A DNA stretch of 64,000 bases from CAVQXR01 sp963717955. GTDB lineage: Bacteria > Actinomycetota > Thermoleophilia > Gaiellales > Gaiellaceae. The stretch lies in contig CAVQXR010000001.1 in the NCBI GenBank assembly GCA_963717955.1, positions 1,860,001-1,924,000 of the forward strand. The letters run 5' to 3'. Below are positions 20,686 to 29,236 of this stretch, piece by piece. A model generated the notes under the pieces. It did no database searches. It was not told the DNA's origin and saw only the letters and a list, made by a program, of their open reading frames with translations. Within the stretch, counting starts at the first letter, position 1. The number at the start of each line of letters is the position of its first letter. The translations under genes and the position numbers were made by a program.

Positions 20686-21621
20686 CTAGTGCGAGGACGG
20701 AAGCGGAACCGCCTCGAAATGGGTCATCCGGCGGAACTCCCCGAAGCGCCCGTCGATCTCCTCGTGCGTCAGCCGCTGCACCCGCTCGGTCCCGAACTCC
20801 TCGACGTTGAACGAGGCGAGCGCCGAGCCGTACGTCATCGCGTTGCGGAAGAGGCCGTCGCTGAACGGCTGCCCTGCGTGAGCGGCCAGATAGCCGAGGA
20901 ACCCGCCGGCAAAGGTGTCACCGGCCCCGGTCGGGTCGACGACGGTCTCGAGCGGATAACCGGGCAGCGAGAAGAACCCCTCGCCGGTGAACAGTGCGGC
21001 CCCATACTCGCCCTGCTTCGCGACGACGATCTCGGGGCCCCAATTGCGCAGCGTGCGCGCCGCGCGCGCGAGGTTCGGCTCCCCCGTGAGCTGGCGCGCC
21101 TCGGCGTCGTTGACGATCAGGCAGTCGACGCCGCGAATCGCCTCGACGAGCGAGTCGCGGGCGATGTCGATCCAGAGGTTCATCGAGTCGAGCGCGACGA
21201 AGACGGCGTCCTCGCACTGGGCTCGCACCTCGCGCTGGAGATCGGGCTGGATGTTCCCGAGGAAGACGACACGCGAGCGCCGCGAGCCTTCGGACAGCTT
21301 CGGCGCGAAGTCGGCGAAGACGTTCAGCTGCGTGTCGAGCGTATCCCGGCTGTTCAGATCCCAGGAGTACCGCCCTGCCCAGAAGAACGTCGAGCCGCCC
21401 TCGACCCGCTCGAGGTCCTCGGTGTCGATTCCGCGCGTCTGGAGCACGGCGACGTGCTCGTCGGTGAAATCCTCGCCGACGACCCCGACGATCCGCACGT
21501 CGGTGAAGAACCGCGCCGCGAGCGCGAAGTGGGTCGCCGAGCCGCCGAGCATCCGCTCGCGGGAGCCGAAGGGCGTCTCGACCGAGTCGAACGCCACCGA
21601 GCCGACGACGAGGAGCGACAT
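20686..21621 (-). CDS. PfkB-family kinase, probable adenosine or nucleoside kinase
   Basis: 311 residues from ATG 21621. Ribokinase-fold features are a glycine pair near the N-terminus (MLGGSATHFALAARFF), and the anion hole and catalytic base in DPTGAGDTFAGGFLGYLA near residues 250-270. It sits between metK and ahcY on one strand, the position expected for an enzyme that clears the adenosine released by S-adenosylhomocysteinase. That is the basis for suggesting adenosine kinase; ribokinase or fructokinase activity remains possible. Its start is 188 bases from the metK stop, and the gap is filled by the inverted-repeat element. Confidence 0.85.
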   Translation of the reverse strand: MSLLVVGSVAFDSVETPFGSRERMLGGSATHFALAARFFTDVRIVGVVGEDFTDEHVAVLQTRGIDTEDLERVEGGSTFFWAGRYSWDLNSRDTLDTQLNVFADFAPKLSEGSRRSRVVFLGNIQPDLQREVRAQCEDAVFVALDSMNLWIDIARDSLVEAIRGVDCLIVNDAEARQLTGEPNLARAARTLRNWGPEIVVAKQGEYGAALFTGEGFFSLPGYPLETVVDPTGAGDTFAGGFLGYLAAHAGQPFSDGLFRNAMTYGSALASFNVEEFGTERVQRLTHEEIDGRFGEFRRMTHFEAVPLPSSH

Positions 21622-21633
21622 CGAAGCGGGAGT

Positions 21634-21803
21634 GCTAGTGCTCCGTCCCGGAAATCCCTTGGATCCCGGGCGGCTGCAAAGCGGCGCCGGGCCGCGTCCT
21701 CGGTCGCCCCGATATGTCCGCATATCGGGGCTTCCTGCGTCCTTGCCCGGCTTGCTTTTCGCGCGCCGGAACCGTCAAGCCACTTCCGAGACGGAGCACT
21801 AGC
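21634..21803. repeat. 170-bp inverted-repeat element between metK and the PfkB gene
   Basis: The left arm GCTAGTGCTCCGTC (21634-21647) is the exact reverse complement of the right arm (21790-21803). The pairing continues inward for another six or more bases with one mismatch. Inside is a perfect 10-bp stem with a 4-base loop (CCCCGATATG-TCCG-CATATCGGGG) at about 21708-21731. The whole could fold as one long hairpin in RNA or be a miniature inverted-repeat element. I found no coding sequence in it and no flanking target duplication. Confidence 0.75.
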
Positions 21804-21809
21804 GCTCCA

Positions 21810-23090
21810 CTAGCTCGCCACCGCGGTCGCGAGGCCGGCGGCGGCCGCGAGCGCGGCGGCCCTGTCGGTGCGCTCCCAGGTGAAGTCGTGCCCGTCGCGA
21901 CCGAAGTGGCCGTAGGCTGCGGTCTGCGCGTAGATCGGACGGCGCAGGTCGAGGTCGCGGATGATGGCCGCCGGCCGCAGGTCGAAGTGCTCGCGAATGA
22001 GCTCCTCGATCCGCGTCAGTGGCACCTGCTCGGTTCCGAAGCACTCGACCTCGATCGAGACCGGGTGCGCGACGCCGATCGCGTAGGCGACCTGGATCTC
22101 GCAGCGGTCGGCGAGGCCCGATGCGACCAGGTTCTTCGCGACGTACCGGCACATGTAGGCGGCCGACCGGTCGACCTTGGTCGGATCCTTGCCGGAGAAG
22201 GCCCCGCCGCCGTGACGCGCGGCGCCGCCGTAGGTGTCGACGATGATCTTCCGCCCCGTCAGACCGGTGTCGCCCATCGGTCCGCCAACCACGAAACGCC
22301 CGGTCGGGTTGACGAGGAAGAAGTCGCTCTGGCTCTCGAGCCGATGGTCCTCGTACATGTCGTGCGGCAGGACCGGCCGCAGGACGTGCTCGATCAGGTC
22401 CGGCTTGATCAGCGTCTCGGAGTCGATCCCGTCGCGATGCTGGGTGGAGACGACGATCCGTTCGATCTCCACCGGACGCTGCCGCCCGTGCTCGTCCACC
22501 TCGTAGCGCACCGTCACCTGCGTCTTCCCGTCGGGCCGCAGGTAGGGCAGGATCTCGCCCTTGCGCACCTCGGCGAGCCGTCTACCGATCTTGTGCGCGA
22601 GCAGGATCGGGGCGGGCATCAGCTCGGGCGTCTCGTTGCACGCGTAGCCGAACATCATCCCCTGGTCGCCCGCGCCGACGAGGTCGAGTGGATCTTCGTC
22701 ACCGGGCGTGTGCCGGGCCTCGTACGCCGCGTCGACTCCCTGCGCGATGTCCCCTGACTGCGCATCGAGGGCGACGATCACTCCGCAGGTATCGGCATCG
22801 AAGCCGAACTTGGCGCGGTCGTAGCCGATCTCCCGTATCCGGCTGCGGACGAGCTTCGGGATCTCGACGTACACCCCCGTCGAGATCTCGCCCGACACGA
22901 CGACGAGGCCGGTGGTGACGAGCGTCTCGCACGCGACGCGCCCCATCGGATCCTCCGCCAGGATGGCGTCGAGGATCGTGTCGGAGATCTGGTCGGCGAT
23001 CTTGTCGGGGTGGCCCTCCGTCACGGACTCCGACGTGAACAGAAAGCTGCGCGGGCCGCGCGCCTCGTGCTCGTTTCCACCCGTCGTCAT
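21810..23090 (-). CDS. metK: S-adenosylmethionine synthetase
   Basis: 426 residues. It makes SAM from methionine and ATP. Family signatures are all present: SESVTEGHPDKIADQISD with the catalytic His and phosphate-binding Asp, GAGDQGMMFGYA (adenine/methionine loop), and GGGAFSGKDPTKVDRSAAY with the essential Lys pair. The N-terminal extension of about 15 residues is hydrophilic. ATG 23090 (MTTGGNEHEA) is preceded by GGAGGACGACGG; an ATG 45 bases further upstream is in frame but gives no conserved sequence. It is the most upstream methyl-cycle gene and lies directly downstream of the isomerase operon. Confidence 0.97.
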   Translation of the reverse strand: MTTGGNEHEARGPRSFLFTSESVTEGHPDKIADQISDTILDAILAEDPMGRVACETLVTTGLVVVSGEISTGVYVEIPKLVRSRIREIGYDRAKFGFDADTCGVIVALDAQSGDIAQGVDAAYEARHTPGDEDPLDLVGAGDQGMMFGYACNETPELMPAPILLAHKIGRRLAEVRKGEILPYLRPDGKTQVTVRYEVDEHGRQRPVEIERIVVSTQHRDGIDSETLIKPDLIEHVLRPVLPHDMYEDHRLESQSDFFLVNPTGRFVVGGPMGDTGLTGRKIIVDTYGGAARHGGGAFSGKDPTKVDRSAAYMCRYVAKNLVASGLADRCEIQVAYAIGVAHPVSIEVECFGTEQVPLTRIEELIREHFDLRPAAIIRDLDLRRPIYAQTAAYGHFGRDGHDFTWERTDRAAALAAAAGLATAVAS

Positions 23091-23145
23091 CCGTCGTCCT
23101 CCCCCATCGTGTTCCGCGGATGCACCGCGTGCCATGAATGATTCC

Positions 23146-24015
23146 TCAGATCGCCGAATCTGGATAGTGCCAGGACCGGCCGGCGAGCCGCGCCTCGAGT
23201 CGATCGCGGAGCAGGATCGTCTCGGAGACGGTGTCGCACTCGTTCAGGTGCTCCCAGTCGATCCAGAGGTACTCCAGCCCGATGTCGCCGTCGTACCCGG
23301 CGAGCCGCGCGGCATCGACCATTCGCTCGAAGTCGATCGTCGAGTCCTTCAGGGCGCACTGCATCCGGTCACGGCGGGCACCGCGGGCATGGAAGTGGCG
23401 GGCGTACGCGACGAGGGGCTCGATCTCGTCCTCCGGGTAGCCCTGGTAGACGAAGTGCGAGTAGTCGAGGGTGAGCTCGACGCCGGCCGTCTCGACGCAC
23501 AGGCGCTCCGCCTCGGGAGGCTCCTGTGCGATCGAGCCGAGATGGGGCTCGATCGAGAAGCGCAGACCCCTCTCGGCGGCGACCCGCGCCCGGTAGCAGA
23601 GCTCGTCCTGGGCTCGCGCAAACGAGTCGTCGCGGCTCTCGCCGGGCCAGTCGATCCCGGGCAGCATCGTGAGGCCCGGTGCCTCGATCCGCTCCGCGAG
23701 CTCGAGCATGTCGTGAAACAGCGCCCGGCCCCGCTCACGCTCTGCCGGATCGGGGTTGTTCGGCGCCATCGTCTGGAAGTCCGTCCAGGGGATCACGAAC
23801 AGGTCGGACGCGGCGAGCCCGCTGCTGTCGAGCGCCGCCCTGATCCGCCGGGCGGCCTCGGGGATCGCGCCGTGGATGTCCTCCGGGCGGATGTGGGAGC
23901 GGTTCCCCATGCAGCAGACATCGACTGCGGGGAGCCCGAGGAGACGGATCAGCTGCACCGCGCTCTCCCACGGCTGCACCATCCGGAACGTGTTGTCGGC
24001 GCACGCGAGTCTCAT
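23146..24015 (-). CDS. Sugar phosphate isomerase/epimerase-like TIM barrel, member D
   Basis: 289 residues, xylose-isomerase-like TIM barrel (AP endonuclease 2 superfamily). Metal-ligand candidates are visible along the barrel: a Glu in FSIEPHLGS, Asp and His in TLDYSHFVYQGYPE, His in ARHFHARGARRDRMQCA, and Glu in IGLEYLWIDWEH near the C-terminus. Such enzymes isomerise or epimerise keto sugars, inositol derivatives or hydroxypyruvate. The gene is the last of the LacI-headed - strand series, 87 bases after the atypical SDR gene. It is less like the A/B pair than those are to each other. Confidence 0.85.
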   Translation of the reverse strand: MRLACADNTFRMVQPWESAVQLIRLLGLPAVDVCCMGNRSHIRPEDIHGAIPEAARRIRAALDSSGLAASDLFVIPWTDFQTMAPNNPDPAERERGRALFHDMLELAERIEAPGLTMLPGIDWPGESRDDSFARAQDELCYRARVAAERGLRFSIEPHLGSIAQEPPEAERLCVETAGVELTLDYSHFVYQGYPEDEIEPLVAYARHFHARGARRDRMQCALKDSTIDFERMVDAARLAGYDGDIGLEYLWIDWEHLNECDTVSETILLRDRLEARLAGRSWHYPDSAI

Positions 24016-24102
24016 GGCTCGAAACCGTTGCAGCGTACGGGGTCCGAGCGAGCGTTGACCATCGGCCGCATCGCACTACCCCGCCGCCCGGCCCACGCCG
24101 CG

Positions 24103-24678
24103 TCAGGGAAGCAGCGGGCTGCCGCCCCCCGTCTTCGTGATCCACGCGCCGCCGTCCACGGTCAGGACCGCGCCGTTCACGTAGGACGCCGCCGAGGATG
24201 CGAGGAACGCCACTGCGCCCGCGACATCCTCAGGGGTCGCCAGCCTCCCGGCCGGTATGCCGTCGACGAGGCCCTCGGGCTCGCCCTCGAGCCAGCCGTG
24301 GACGACCGTGTTGACCGTGATCCCCTTGCCGCCGAGCTCGACGGCCCCGACCTGGCCGATCGTCGTCAGGAACCCGCCGGCGGTCGCCGCCAGCACGTCT
24401 CCCTGGACGACCCGAACGGTCGAGGTCGGGACGAGGAAGACGATCCGGCCCTGTCGTCCCTCGCTCTCCCACGCGCCGGCCGCGGCCTGGGCCGCCCGGA
24501 ACGCGGCCTTCGCGGCCGCGACCGCGGCCGCCCACTCCTCGTACGAGCACTCGAGGAACGGTCCCCGAGCCTGCGACCCGGCGCCGGCGACGACCACCGG
24601 CAGCTCCGCTCCCGCGAGCGCCTCCCGCAGCGCCGACTCGACGGCCGGCGTGACTCCGACACACGTCAGGTCGGCCAT
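24103..24678 (-). CDS. Atypical, probably catalytically inactive SDR-like protein
   Basis: 191 residues with the SDR C-terminal half clearly recognisable (KGITVNTVVHGWLEGEPEG, LATPEDVAGAVAFLASSAASYVNGAVLTVDGG). The N-terminal glycine-rich motif is missing and replaced by a shortened strand-helix (CVGVTPAVESALREALAGAE). Where the catalytic YxxxK should be, the protein reads TAGGFLTTIGQVGAVELGG, so neither Tyr nor Lys is present. It starts at ATG 24678, overlapping the stop of the preceding complete SDR by one base, so the two are translationally coupled. A structural partner of that SDR is a natural hypothesis, as in heterodimeric SDRs with one dead subunit (BbsCD type); simple decay is the alternative. 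Confidence 0.8.
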   Translation of the reverse strand: MADLTCVGVTPAVESALREALAGAELPVVVAGAGSQARGPFLECSYEEWAAAVAAAKAAFRAAQAAAGAWESEGRQGRIVFLVPTSTVRVVQGDVLAATAGGFLTTIGQVGAVELGGKGITVNTVVHGWLEGEPEGLVDGIPAGRLATPEDVAGAVAFLASSAASYVNGAVLTVDGGAWITKTGGGSPLLP

Positions 24679-25457
24679 CAGTACTTCCCTACCACGAAGC
24701 CGCCGTCGACTCGCAGGAACTCCCCGGTCACGTAGTCGCCGTCGGGAGACGAGCAGAGGTACACGACCGCGCGGCCCTGCTCGATCGGCTCCGACGGCCG
24801 CGGGATCGGGATCAGCTTCAGCGTCGCCTCCTCGTCCTCGCGCGTGCGCAGGCCCGGAGAGTCGTCGTTCAGCTGGGACTTCACCCAGCCGGGCCCGATG
24901 TGATTCACGGTGATCCCGTACTGCCCGAGCTCGATCGCCATCGTCTCGGAGAGAGCGCGCAGCGCCTGCTTCGTCGCCCCGTAGACGGCCATCGTCGGGA
25001 AGCACATCTGCACGTGCACCGACGACGTGAAGACGATGCGCCCACCGGCGCCGCGCGCGACCATCGCCCGGGCGGCCGCCTGGCCGACGTTGAACGCGCC
25101 GGTCAGGTTCGCGCCGACGATCCGGTCGAAGGAGGGCTCGCTGATCTGCGTCCACGCCTCCCAGTCGGCGGTGCCGGCATTCGAGCAGACGATGTCGAGC
25201 GGGCCGAGGTCGCCCTGGACACGCTCGCACAGGGCGTCGACGTCGCTCCGGTCGGCGACGTTCGCCCGGTAGAAGCCGGACCGCCGGCCCGTAGCGCGGA
25301 TCTCGCCCGCGAGCTCCTCGCCGGCCTCGGCGAAGCCGATGTCGACGCAGGCGACATCGGCTCCCTCCTCGGCCAGCGCCAGTGCGATCCCGCGACCGAT
25401 GCCCCGCTCGTGCGACGCACCGGTCACGAGCGCCACCTTGCCGTCGAGGCGTCCCAT
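24678..25457 (-). CDS. Short-chain dehydrogenase/reductase
   Basis: 259 residues, classical SDR. The cofactor motif is TGASHERGIGRGIA (residues 12-25, with a short insertion before GIG). An acidic residue ends the second strand (CVDIG), favouring NAD. The NAG motif is CSNAGT, catalytic Ser is in FTSSVHV, and Tyr/Lys are in VYGATKQALRAL. The C-terminus ends VDGGFVVGKY. ATG 25457 overlaps the stop of the upstream isomerase (TGATG), and its own stop overlaps the start of the inactive SDR-like gene. It probably oxidises or reduces a hydroxyl of the sugar handled by this operon. Confidence 0.9.
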   Translation of the reverse strand: MGRLDGKVALVTGASHERGIGRGIALALAEEGADVACVDIGFAEAGEELAGEIRATGRRSGFYRANVADRSDVDALCERVQGDLGPLDIVCSNAGTADWEAWTQISEPSFDRIVGANLTGAFNVGQAAARAMVARGAGGRIVFTSSVHVQMCFPTMAVYGATKQALRALSETMAIELGQYGITVNHIGPGWVKSQLNDDSPGLRTREDEEATLKLIPIPRPSEPIEQGRAVVYLCSSPDGDYVTGEFLRVDGGFVVGKY

Positions 25458-26335
25458 CAGCTCGGCGCCTTCCTCGCCGCCCATGCCCGCTCGAACCCGG
25501 CCTTGCCCCGCTTCACGACCTCGAGCGGATCCTGCTTCCACAGCGAGTCCTCGAAGTCCATGTCCGAGAAGGACCCGTCGTCCGAGAAGATCTCGAGGTC
25601 GAACCAGCCGATCACGCCCGCGGCCTCGAGCGCCCCGAAGATTCCAGGCAGGTCGATGATCCCGTCGCCCGGAAGCACCCGGTCGAAGTCGTTCCGCGTC
25701 TCGGCCCGCCAGTCGCAGATGTGCACGCTCGGAACGATCCGGCTCCCGTGCTTCACGGTCTCCTCGATCACGTCGTCCGTGTCCCACAGGTGGTACACGT
25801 CGTACAGCAGCTCGACGTTCGGCTCGCCGATCTCGTCCATGAGCTCGATCGCACCCGGGATGTCGCCGATCATCGACCAGGTCGCGTAGACCTTGCGATG
25901 GAGCGGCTCGACGCCGAGCGTGATCCCGTACTCGGCCGCGACCTTCGCAGCCCTGCGCATCCCGTCGACGTAGACCCGCCGCATCTCCCCCGGATCGACG
26001 CCCTCGCCGGGATGTCCGGTGACGGTCAGGATCACGGCGGGCTCGAACGGGGCGAAGCGGCGGATCGCGGCGCAGAGCGCCTCTGTCCGCTCGTTCGGGT
26101 CGTCGGGCCCCGGGAAGGGCACGGGCCAGATCGAGAGCACGCCCGGGATCATCGTCGTCGCCTTCACCCCGCTGTCGCGCAGCTTCGCCAGCGACTCGGC
26201 GTCCTTGCCCTCCTCGAGCTTGAACTCCCAGATGCCCATCCCCTCGACGCCTGCCTCCCGGTAGACGGCGAGGTCCTCGTCGTAGGTCTGGTGGAAGGTC
26301 GTCACCGCGGAGACGGAGAACTTGGGCTCTGCCAT
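25457..26335 (-). CDS. Sugar phosphate isomerase/epimerase-like TIM barrel, member C
   Basis: 292 residues from ATG 26335, which has AGGAGGAG just upstream. Xylose-isomerase-like barrel. Likely metal and substrate residues are the Glu in LGVEPLHRK, Asp in LLYDVYHLWDTDD, His and Asp in SVHICDWRAETR, and Glu in FDLEIFSDD. The segment RNDFDRVLPGDGIIDL resembles the product-side loop of inosose or tagatose-type epimerases. It is translationally coupled to the downstream SDR. Distinct from members A, B and D in sequence. Confidence 0.87.
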   Translation of the reverse strand: MAEPKFSVSAVTTFHQTYDEDLAVYREAGVEGMGIWEFKLEEGKDAESLAKLRDSGVKATTMIPGVLSIWPVPFPGPDDPNERTEALCAAIRRFAPFEPAVILTVTGHPGEGVDPGEMRRVYVDGMRRAAKVAAEYGITLGVEPLHRKVYATWSMIGDIPGAIELMDEIGEPNVELLYDVYHLWDTDDVIEETVKHGSRIVPSVHICDWRAETRNDFDRVLPGDGIIDLPGIFGALEAAGVIGWFDLEIFSDDGSFSDMDFEDSLWKQDPLEVVKRGKAGFERAWAARKAPS

Positions 26336-26424
26336 CGCTCCTCCTGATCGGATGATTTGGTCGGTCGTCGGCGCGGCCGCCGGCAGGCGCGCCACGCCAG
26401 CACCACGATTCCCGGATCGAGCAT

Positions 26425-27483
26425 CTACGGCGTGATGACGGTCTTGATCACGTCGTCCTCGCGGTTCACCACCCGCTCGAGTGCCGGCGCGATGCCGTCG
26501 AGCGTCGCGGAATGCGTGATGATCTTGTCGGTCGCGATCTTCGAGTCGGCCAGGATCCGCAGGGTCTTCGGCCACTGGAGCGGGTAGAGGAGCGAGAACC
26601 GGATCGTCTTGTCGAGATACAGGTTCCCGAGCAGCGGCACGGAGATCGCGTCCTCGGGCCCCGCGAGGCCCATGAGCACGACCGTCGACCCGGGGCCCGA
26701 GATCTCGATCGCCTGCTGGTTCGCCTGCACGGACGCGGTCGCGACGAGCACGCGATCCGCGAGCGCGCCGTCGTTCACGTCCTGGATCGACTTCACGAGA
26801 TCCGGGGTGTGAAACGGCGAGGCCTCGTCCTTCGTGTTGAACGCGTGGTCGGCGCCGAGGTCCTTCGCGAGCTGGAGCCGGTAGTCGCGGGTGCCGACGA
26901 TGGCAACGCGAGCGCCCTCGTTCTTCAGGAGCTGCACCATCGAGAGCCCGACGGGCCCCGGCCCGTAGACGACCGCGAAGCTCTCCGGCTCGACCTCGGC
27001 CCGCTGCACCGAGTACACGGCCGACGAGAGCATCTCGACGAATGCGCCCTGCTCGTCGGTGAGCGAGTCGGGGAGCTTGTAGGCATGGTGGATCTTCGTC
27101 TTGCCGAGCTCGGCAAAGCCGCCGTTCGTCGTCACGCCGAGCACCGAGAGGTTCTGGCAGAACGAGGGCTTCCCGGCACGGCAGGCATTGCAGGCGTTAC
27201 AGGCCTGGATCGGGTTCACGGCGACGCGGTCGCCGACCTTCAGCCCGTACTGCTCGGCGAGCGCGCCGGTCTGGACGAGCTCGCCGCAGATCTCGTGGCC
27301 GAGCACGAGCGGGCCCTTGCCGGTCGGCGTGCCGACCGGGCTGCGCCCGTAGTAGTACTCGATGTCGGAGCCGCAGAACCCGCAGGCGAGGACCTTGAAC
27401 ACGACCTCGTCCGAGCCGGCATCCGGCTCGGGAACGTCCTCGATCTCGAGGCGCTCCGTCTCGTAGAAGACAGCAGCCTTCAT
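26425..27483 (-). CDS. Zinc-dependent alcohol/sorbitol-type dehydrogenase
   Basis: 352 residues, medium-chain dehydrogenase. Catalytic zinc ligands are Cys in ACGFCGSD, His and Glu in LGHEICGEL, and a later Glu in GAFVEML. The structural zinc site has four Cys in the lobe CNACNACRAGKPSFC. The cofactor-binding segment is VVYGPGPVGLSMVQLL, with an altered GxGxxG (GPGPVG). It probably oxidises a polyol or sugar hydroxyl with NAD(P). It lies between isomerase genes B and C, 28 bases from B and 89 from C, on the same strand. Confidence 0.9.
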   Translation of the reverse strand: MKAAVFYETERLEIEDVPEPDAGSDEVVFKVLACGFCGSDIEYYYGRSPVGTPTGKGPLVLGHEICGELVQTGALAEQYGLKVGDRVAVNPIQACNACNACRAGKPSFCQNLSVLGVTTNGGFAELGKTKIHHAYKLPDSLTDEQGAFVEMLSSAVYSVQRAEVEPESFAVVYGPGPVGLSMVQLLKNEGARVAIVGTRDYRLQLAKDLGADHAFNTKDEASPFHTPDLVKSIQDVNDGALADRVLVATASVQANQQAIEISGPGSTVVLMGLAGPEDAISVPLLGNLYLDKTIRFSLLYPLQWPKTLRILADSKIATDKIITHSATLDGIAPALERVVNREDDVIKTVITP

Positions 27484-27510
27484 CGCTTCCTCTCCTCGCT
27501 TCCGTGTCGG

Positions 27511-28443
27511 TTAGCCCTTGCGGACGTACTCGTCGAGCGCGTCGTTCAGCCAGAGCACGCCGTCCCATGTGTCCTGCCAGGCCTTGGAGCCCATCGGGAT
27601 CGAGTCGACAGCCCACCACTCGCCGTCGTAGGCGCTGGCGAGGACGGGCATCAGCTCGCCGAAGTCGATGATCCCCTCGCCGAAGTTGCACTTCGTCCCG
27701 AACATGTTCAGGTGCGTGTTCATGTCGGTGTCGCAGAGGTGGATGTGGCCGATCGATCCTGCGGGGAGCATCTTGATGAACTCGATCTGGTTGGGAAGCG
27801 TCTCCGCGGGCTGGACGTGGTTGTGCCCGATCACGCCGCAGGCCTGGAAGTGGCCGGTGTCGTACATGAGCTTGAAGTGGGAGTGCCCGACGTCCTGCAG
27901 CATCTTCACCGTCTCCGACGGCTTGTTGAACGGCTGGAGGGACTCGAGCTCCCACAGCATCGTGATGCCGTGCTCCTTGCCGCGCTCCGCGTGGTGCTGG
28001 AACGTCTGCACCACGCGATCCCACACCGCGTCGTAGTCGGCGTCGTAGGGCAGCGGGCCGGCGGCGCCGGGGTCGACGCGCATGCCCGGGATGCCCATGT
28101 CGGCCGCGAGCTGGACGTAGCCCTCGAAGTACCGGATGTACTCGTCGTAGACCTCCTGCGAGCCGGTCGCCCAGGGCAGCCGGAACAGGTCGCCGTACGG
28201 CCCCGGCGCGATGCCGGCGAGCTCGAGGCCCAGGTCGTCGGTGATCCACTTGCGGAGCTTGTCGCGAGTCGCCTTGTCGGGGAACCGCTCGACCGTGCAG
28301 TGATCGAAGAAGCCGCCGAGCTCGACGCCGTCGTAGCCGAACGCCGACAGCACCTCGCAGACCTGCTCCATCGTCGCCATCTTCGGCTCGAAGCCGAACG
28401 CCATGCACCAGGTGCCACGGCAGACCTTCGCTGTCTTCGCCAT
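27511..28443 (-). CDS. Sugar phosphate isomerase/epimerase-like TIM barrel, member B
   Basis: 310 residues. Xylose-isomerase-like TIM barrel opening with RGTWCMAFGFEPKMATMEQV. Probable metal ligands: Glu in MLWELESL, Asp and His in LMYDTGHFQ, His in IGHIHLCDTDMNTHLN. It is a clear tandem paralogue of member A (29237-30163): the two share PDKA, APGPYGD, RLPWATGS, DPG and CDTD blocks at equivalent places. ATG 28443 is preceded by GGGAGGAAACG. One SDR gene separates it from its paralogue. Confidence 0.88.
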   Translation of the reverse strand: MAKTAKVCRGTWCMAFGFEPKMATMEQVCEVLSAFGYDGVELGGFFDHCTVERFPDKATRDKLRKWITDDLGLELAGIAPGPYGDLFRLPWATGSQEVYDEYIRYFEGYVQLAADMGIPGMRVDPGAAGPLPYDADYDAVWDRVVQTFQHHAERGKEHGITMLWELESLQPFNKPSETVKMLQDVGHSHFKLMYDTGHFQACGVIGHNHVQPAETLPNQIEFIKMLPAGSIGHIHLCDTDMNTHLNMFGTKCNFGEGIIDFGELMPVLASAYDGEWWAVDSIPMGSKAWQDTWDGVLWLNDALDEYVRKG

Positions 28444-28477
28444 CTCGTTTCCTCCCTCTCGTTTCGTGTTGTCTTCC

Positions 28478-29221
28478 CTAGTCCATGAGGAGCCCGCCGT
28501 TGACATCGACGTGGGCTCCGTGGACGAAGCTGGCCGCGTCCGAGGCGAGCCAGGCGACGGCGGAGGCGACCTCCTCCGCCGTCCCGACGCGCCCGAGGGG
28601 CGTCCGGCCGACCGTGCTCTCGCGCGCCTCCGGCGTCCAGCTCGCGATCATCGGCGTCTCGATCACGCCCGGATTGACGCAGTTCACGGTGATCCCGTGC
28701 GGGCCCGCGTAGCGGGCGATCGACTTCGCCAGGGAGGCGACGCCGCCCTTCGACGCGGCATAGGCCGCCCCCGCGGCGAGGCCGCCCGACTGCGCGGCGA
28801 GCGAGGCGATCAGGATCACGCGCCCGCTGCTCCGGGAGACCATCGGCCGAAGGGCGGCCTGCGCCGACAGAAAGGTTCCGCGCAGGTTCACCGCGACGAT
28901 CCTGTCCCACTCGTCCGGCTCGATCCGGTCGAACGGCGTGTTGTGGAAGATCCCGGCGGAGGTGACGAGCACGTCGAGCCGGCCGAAGCGAACGAGGGCC
29001 ACGTCGACCATCCGTTCCACGTCGGCCTTGCTCGTGACGTCGACGGCCAGGCCCGTGTGTTCGCTGCCCAGCTCTACGGCCGCCGCCACGGCCGCCTCGC
29101 CGTCGAGGTCGGCGAGCACGAGGCCGACCTCTTCGGCTGCGAGCGACCGGGCGCAGGCGAGCCCGATCCCGCGGGCTCCCCCCGTGACGATCGCCGCCTT
29201 GCCTGCGAGACCGGTGTCCAA
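28478..29221 (-). CDS. Short-chain dehydrogenase/reductase
   Basis: 247 residues, complete classical SDR: cofactor motif TGGARGIGLA, acidic residue in VLADLD (NAD preference likely), NAG-equivalent TSAGIF, catalytic Ser in IASLAAQ, Tyr/Lys in YAASKGGVASL, and C-terminal VNGGLLMD. The start appears to be TTG at 29221, with AGGAGG upstream and the stop of isomerase A 16 bases away. It sits between the two paralogous isomerases, which suggests that an oxidoreduction step and two isomerase steps act on related intermediates. Confidence 0.9.
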   Translation of the reverse strand: MDTGLAGKAAIVTGGARGIGLACARSLAAEEVGLVLADLDGEAAVAAAVELGSEHTGLAVDVTSKADVERMVDVALVRFGRLDVLVTSAGIFHNTPFDRIEPDEWDRIVAVNLRGTFLSAQAALRPMVSRSSGRVILIASLAAQSGGLAAGAAYAASKGGVASLAKSIARYAGPHGITVNCVNPGVIETPMIASWTPEARESTVGRTPLGRVGTAEEVASAVAWLASDAASFVHGAHVDVNGGLLMD

Positions 29222-29236
29222 CTCGGGCGATCCCTC

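Noticed and set aside
24103..24678. Inactive SDR-like gene as a sequencing artefact
   Set aside because: The frame is open, translationally coupled and the altered YxxxK region reads smoothly without a frame change, so it is kept as a gene.
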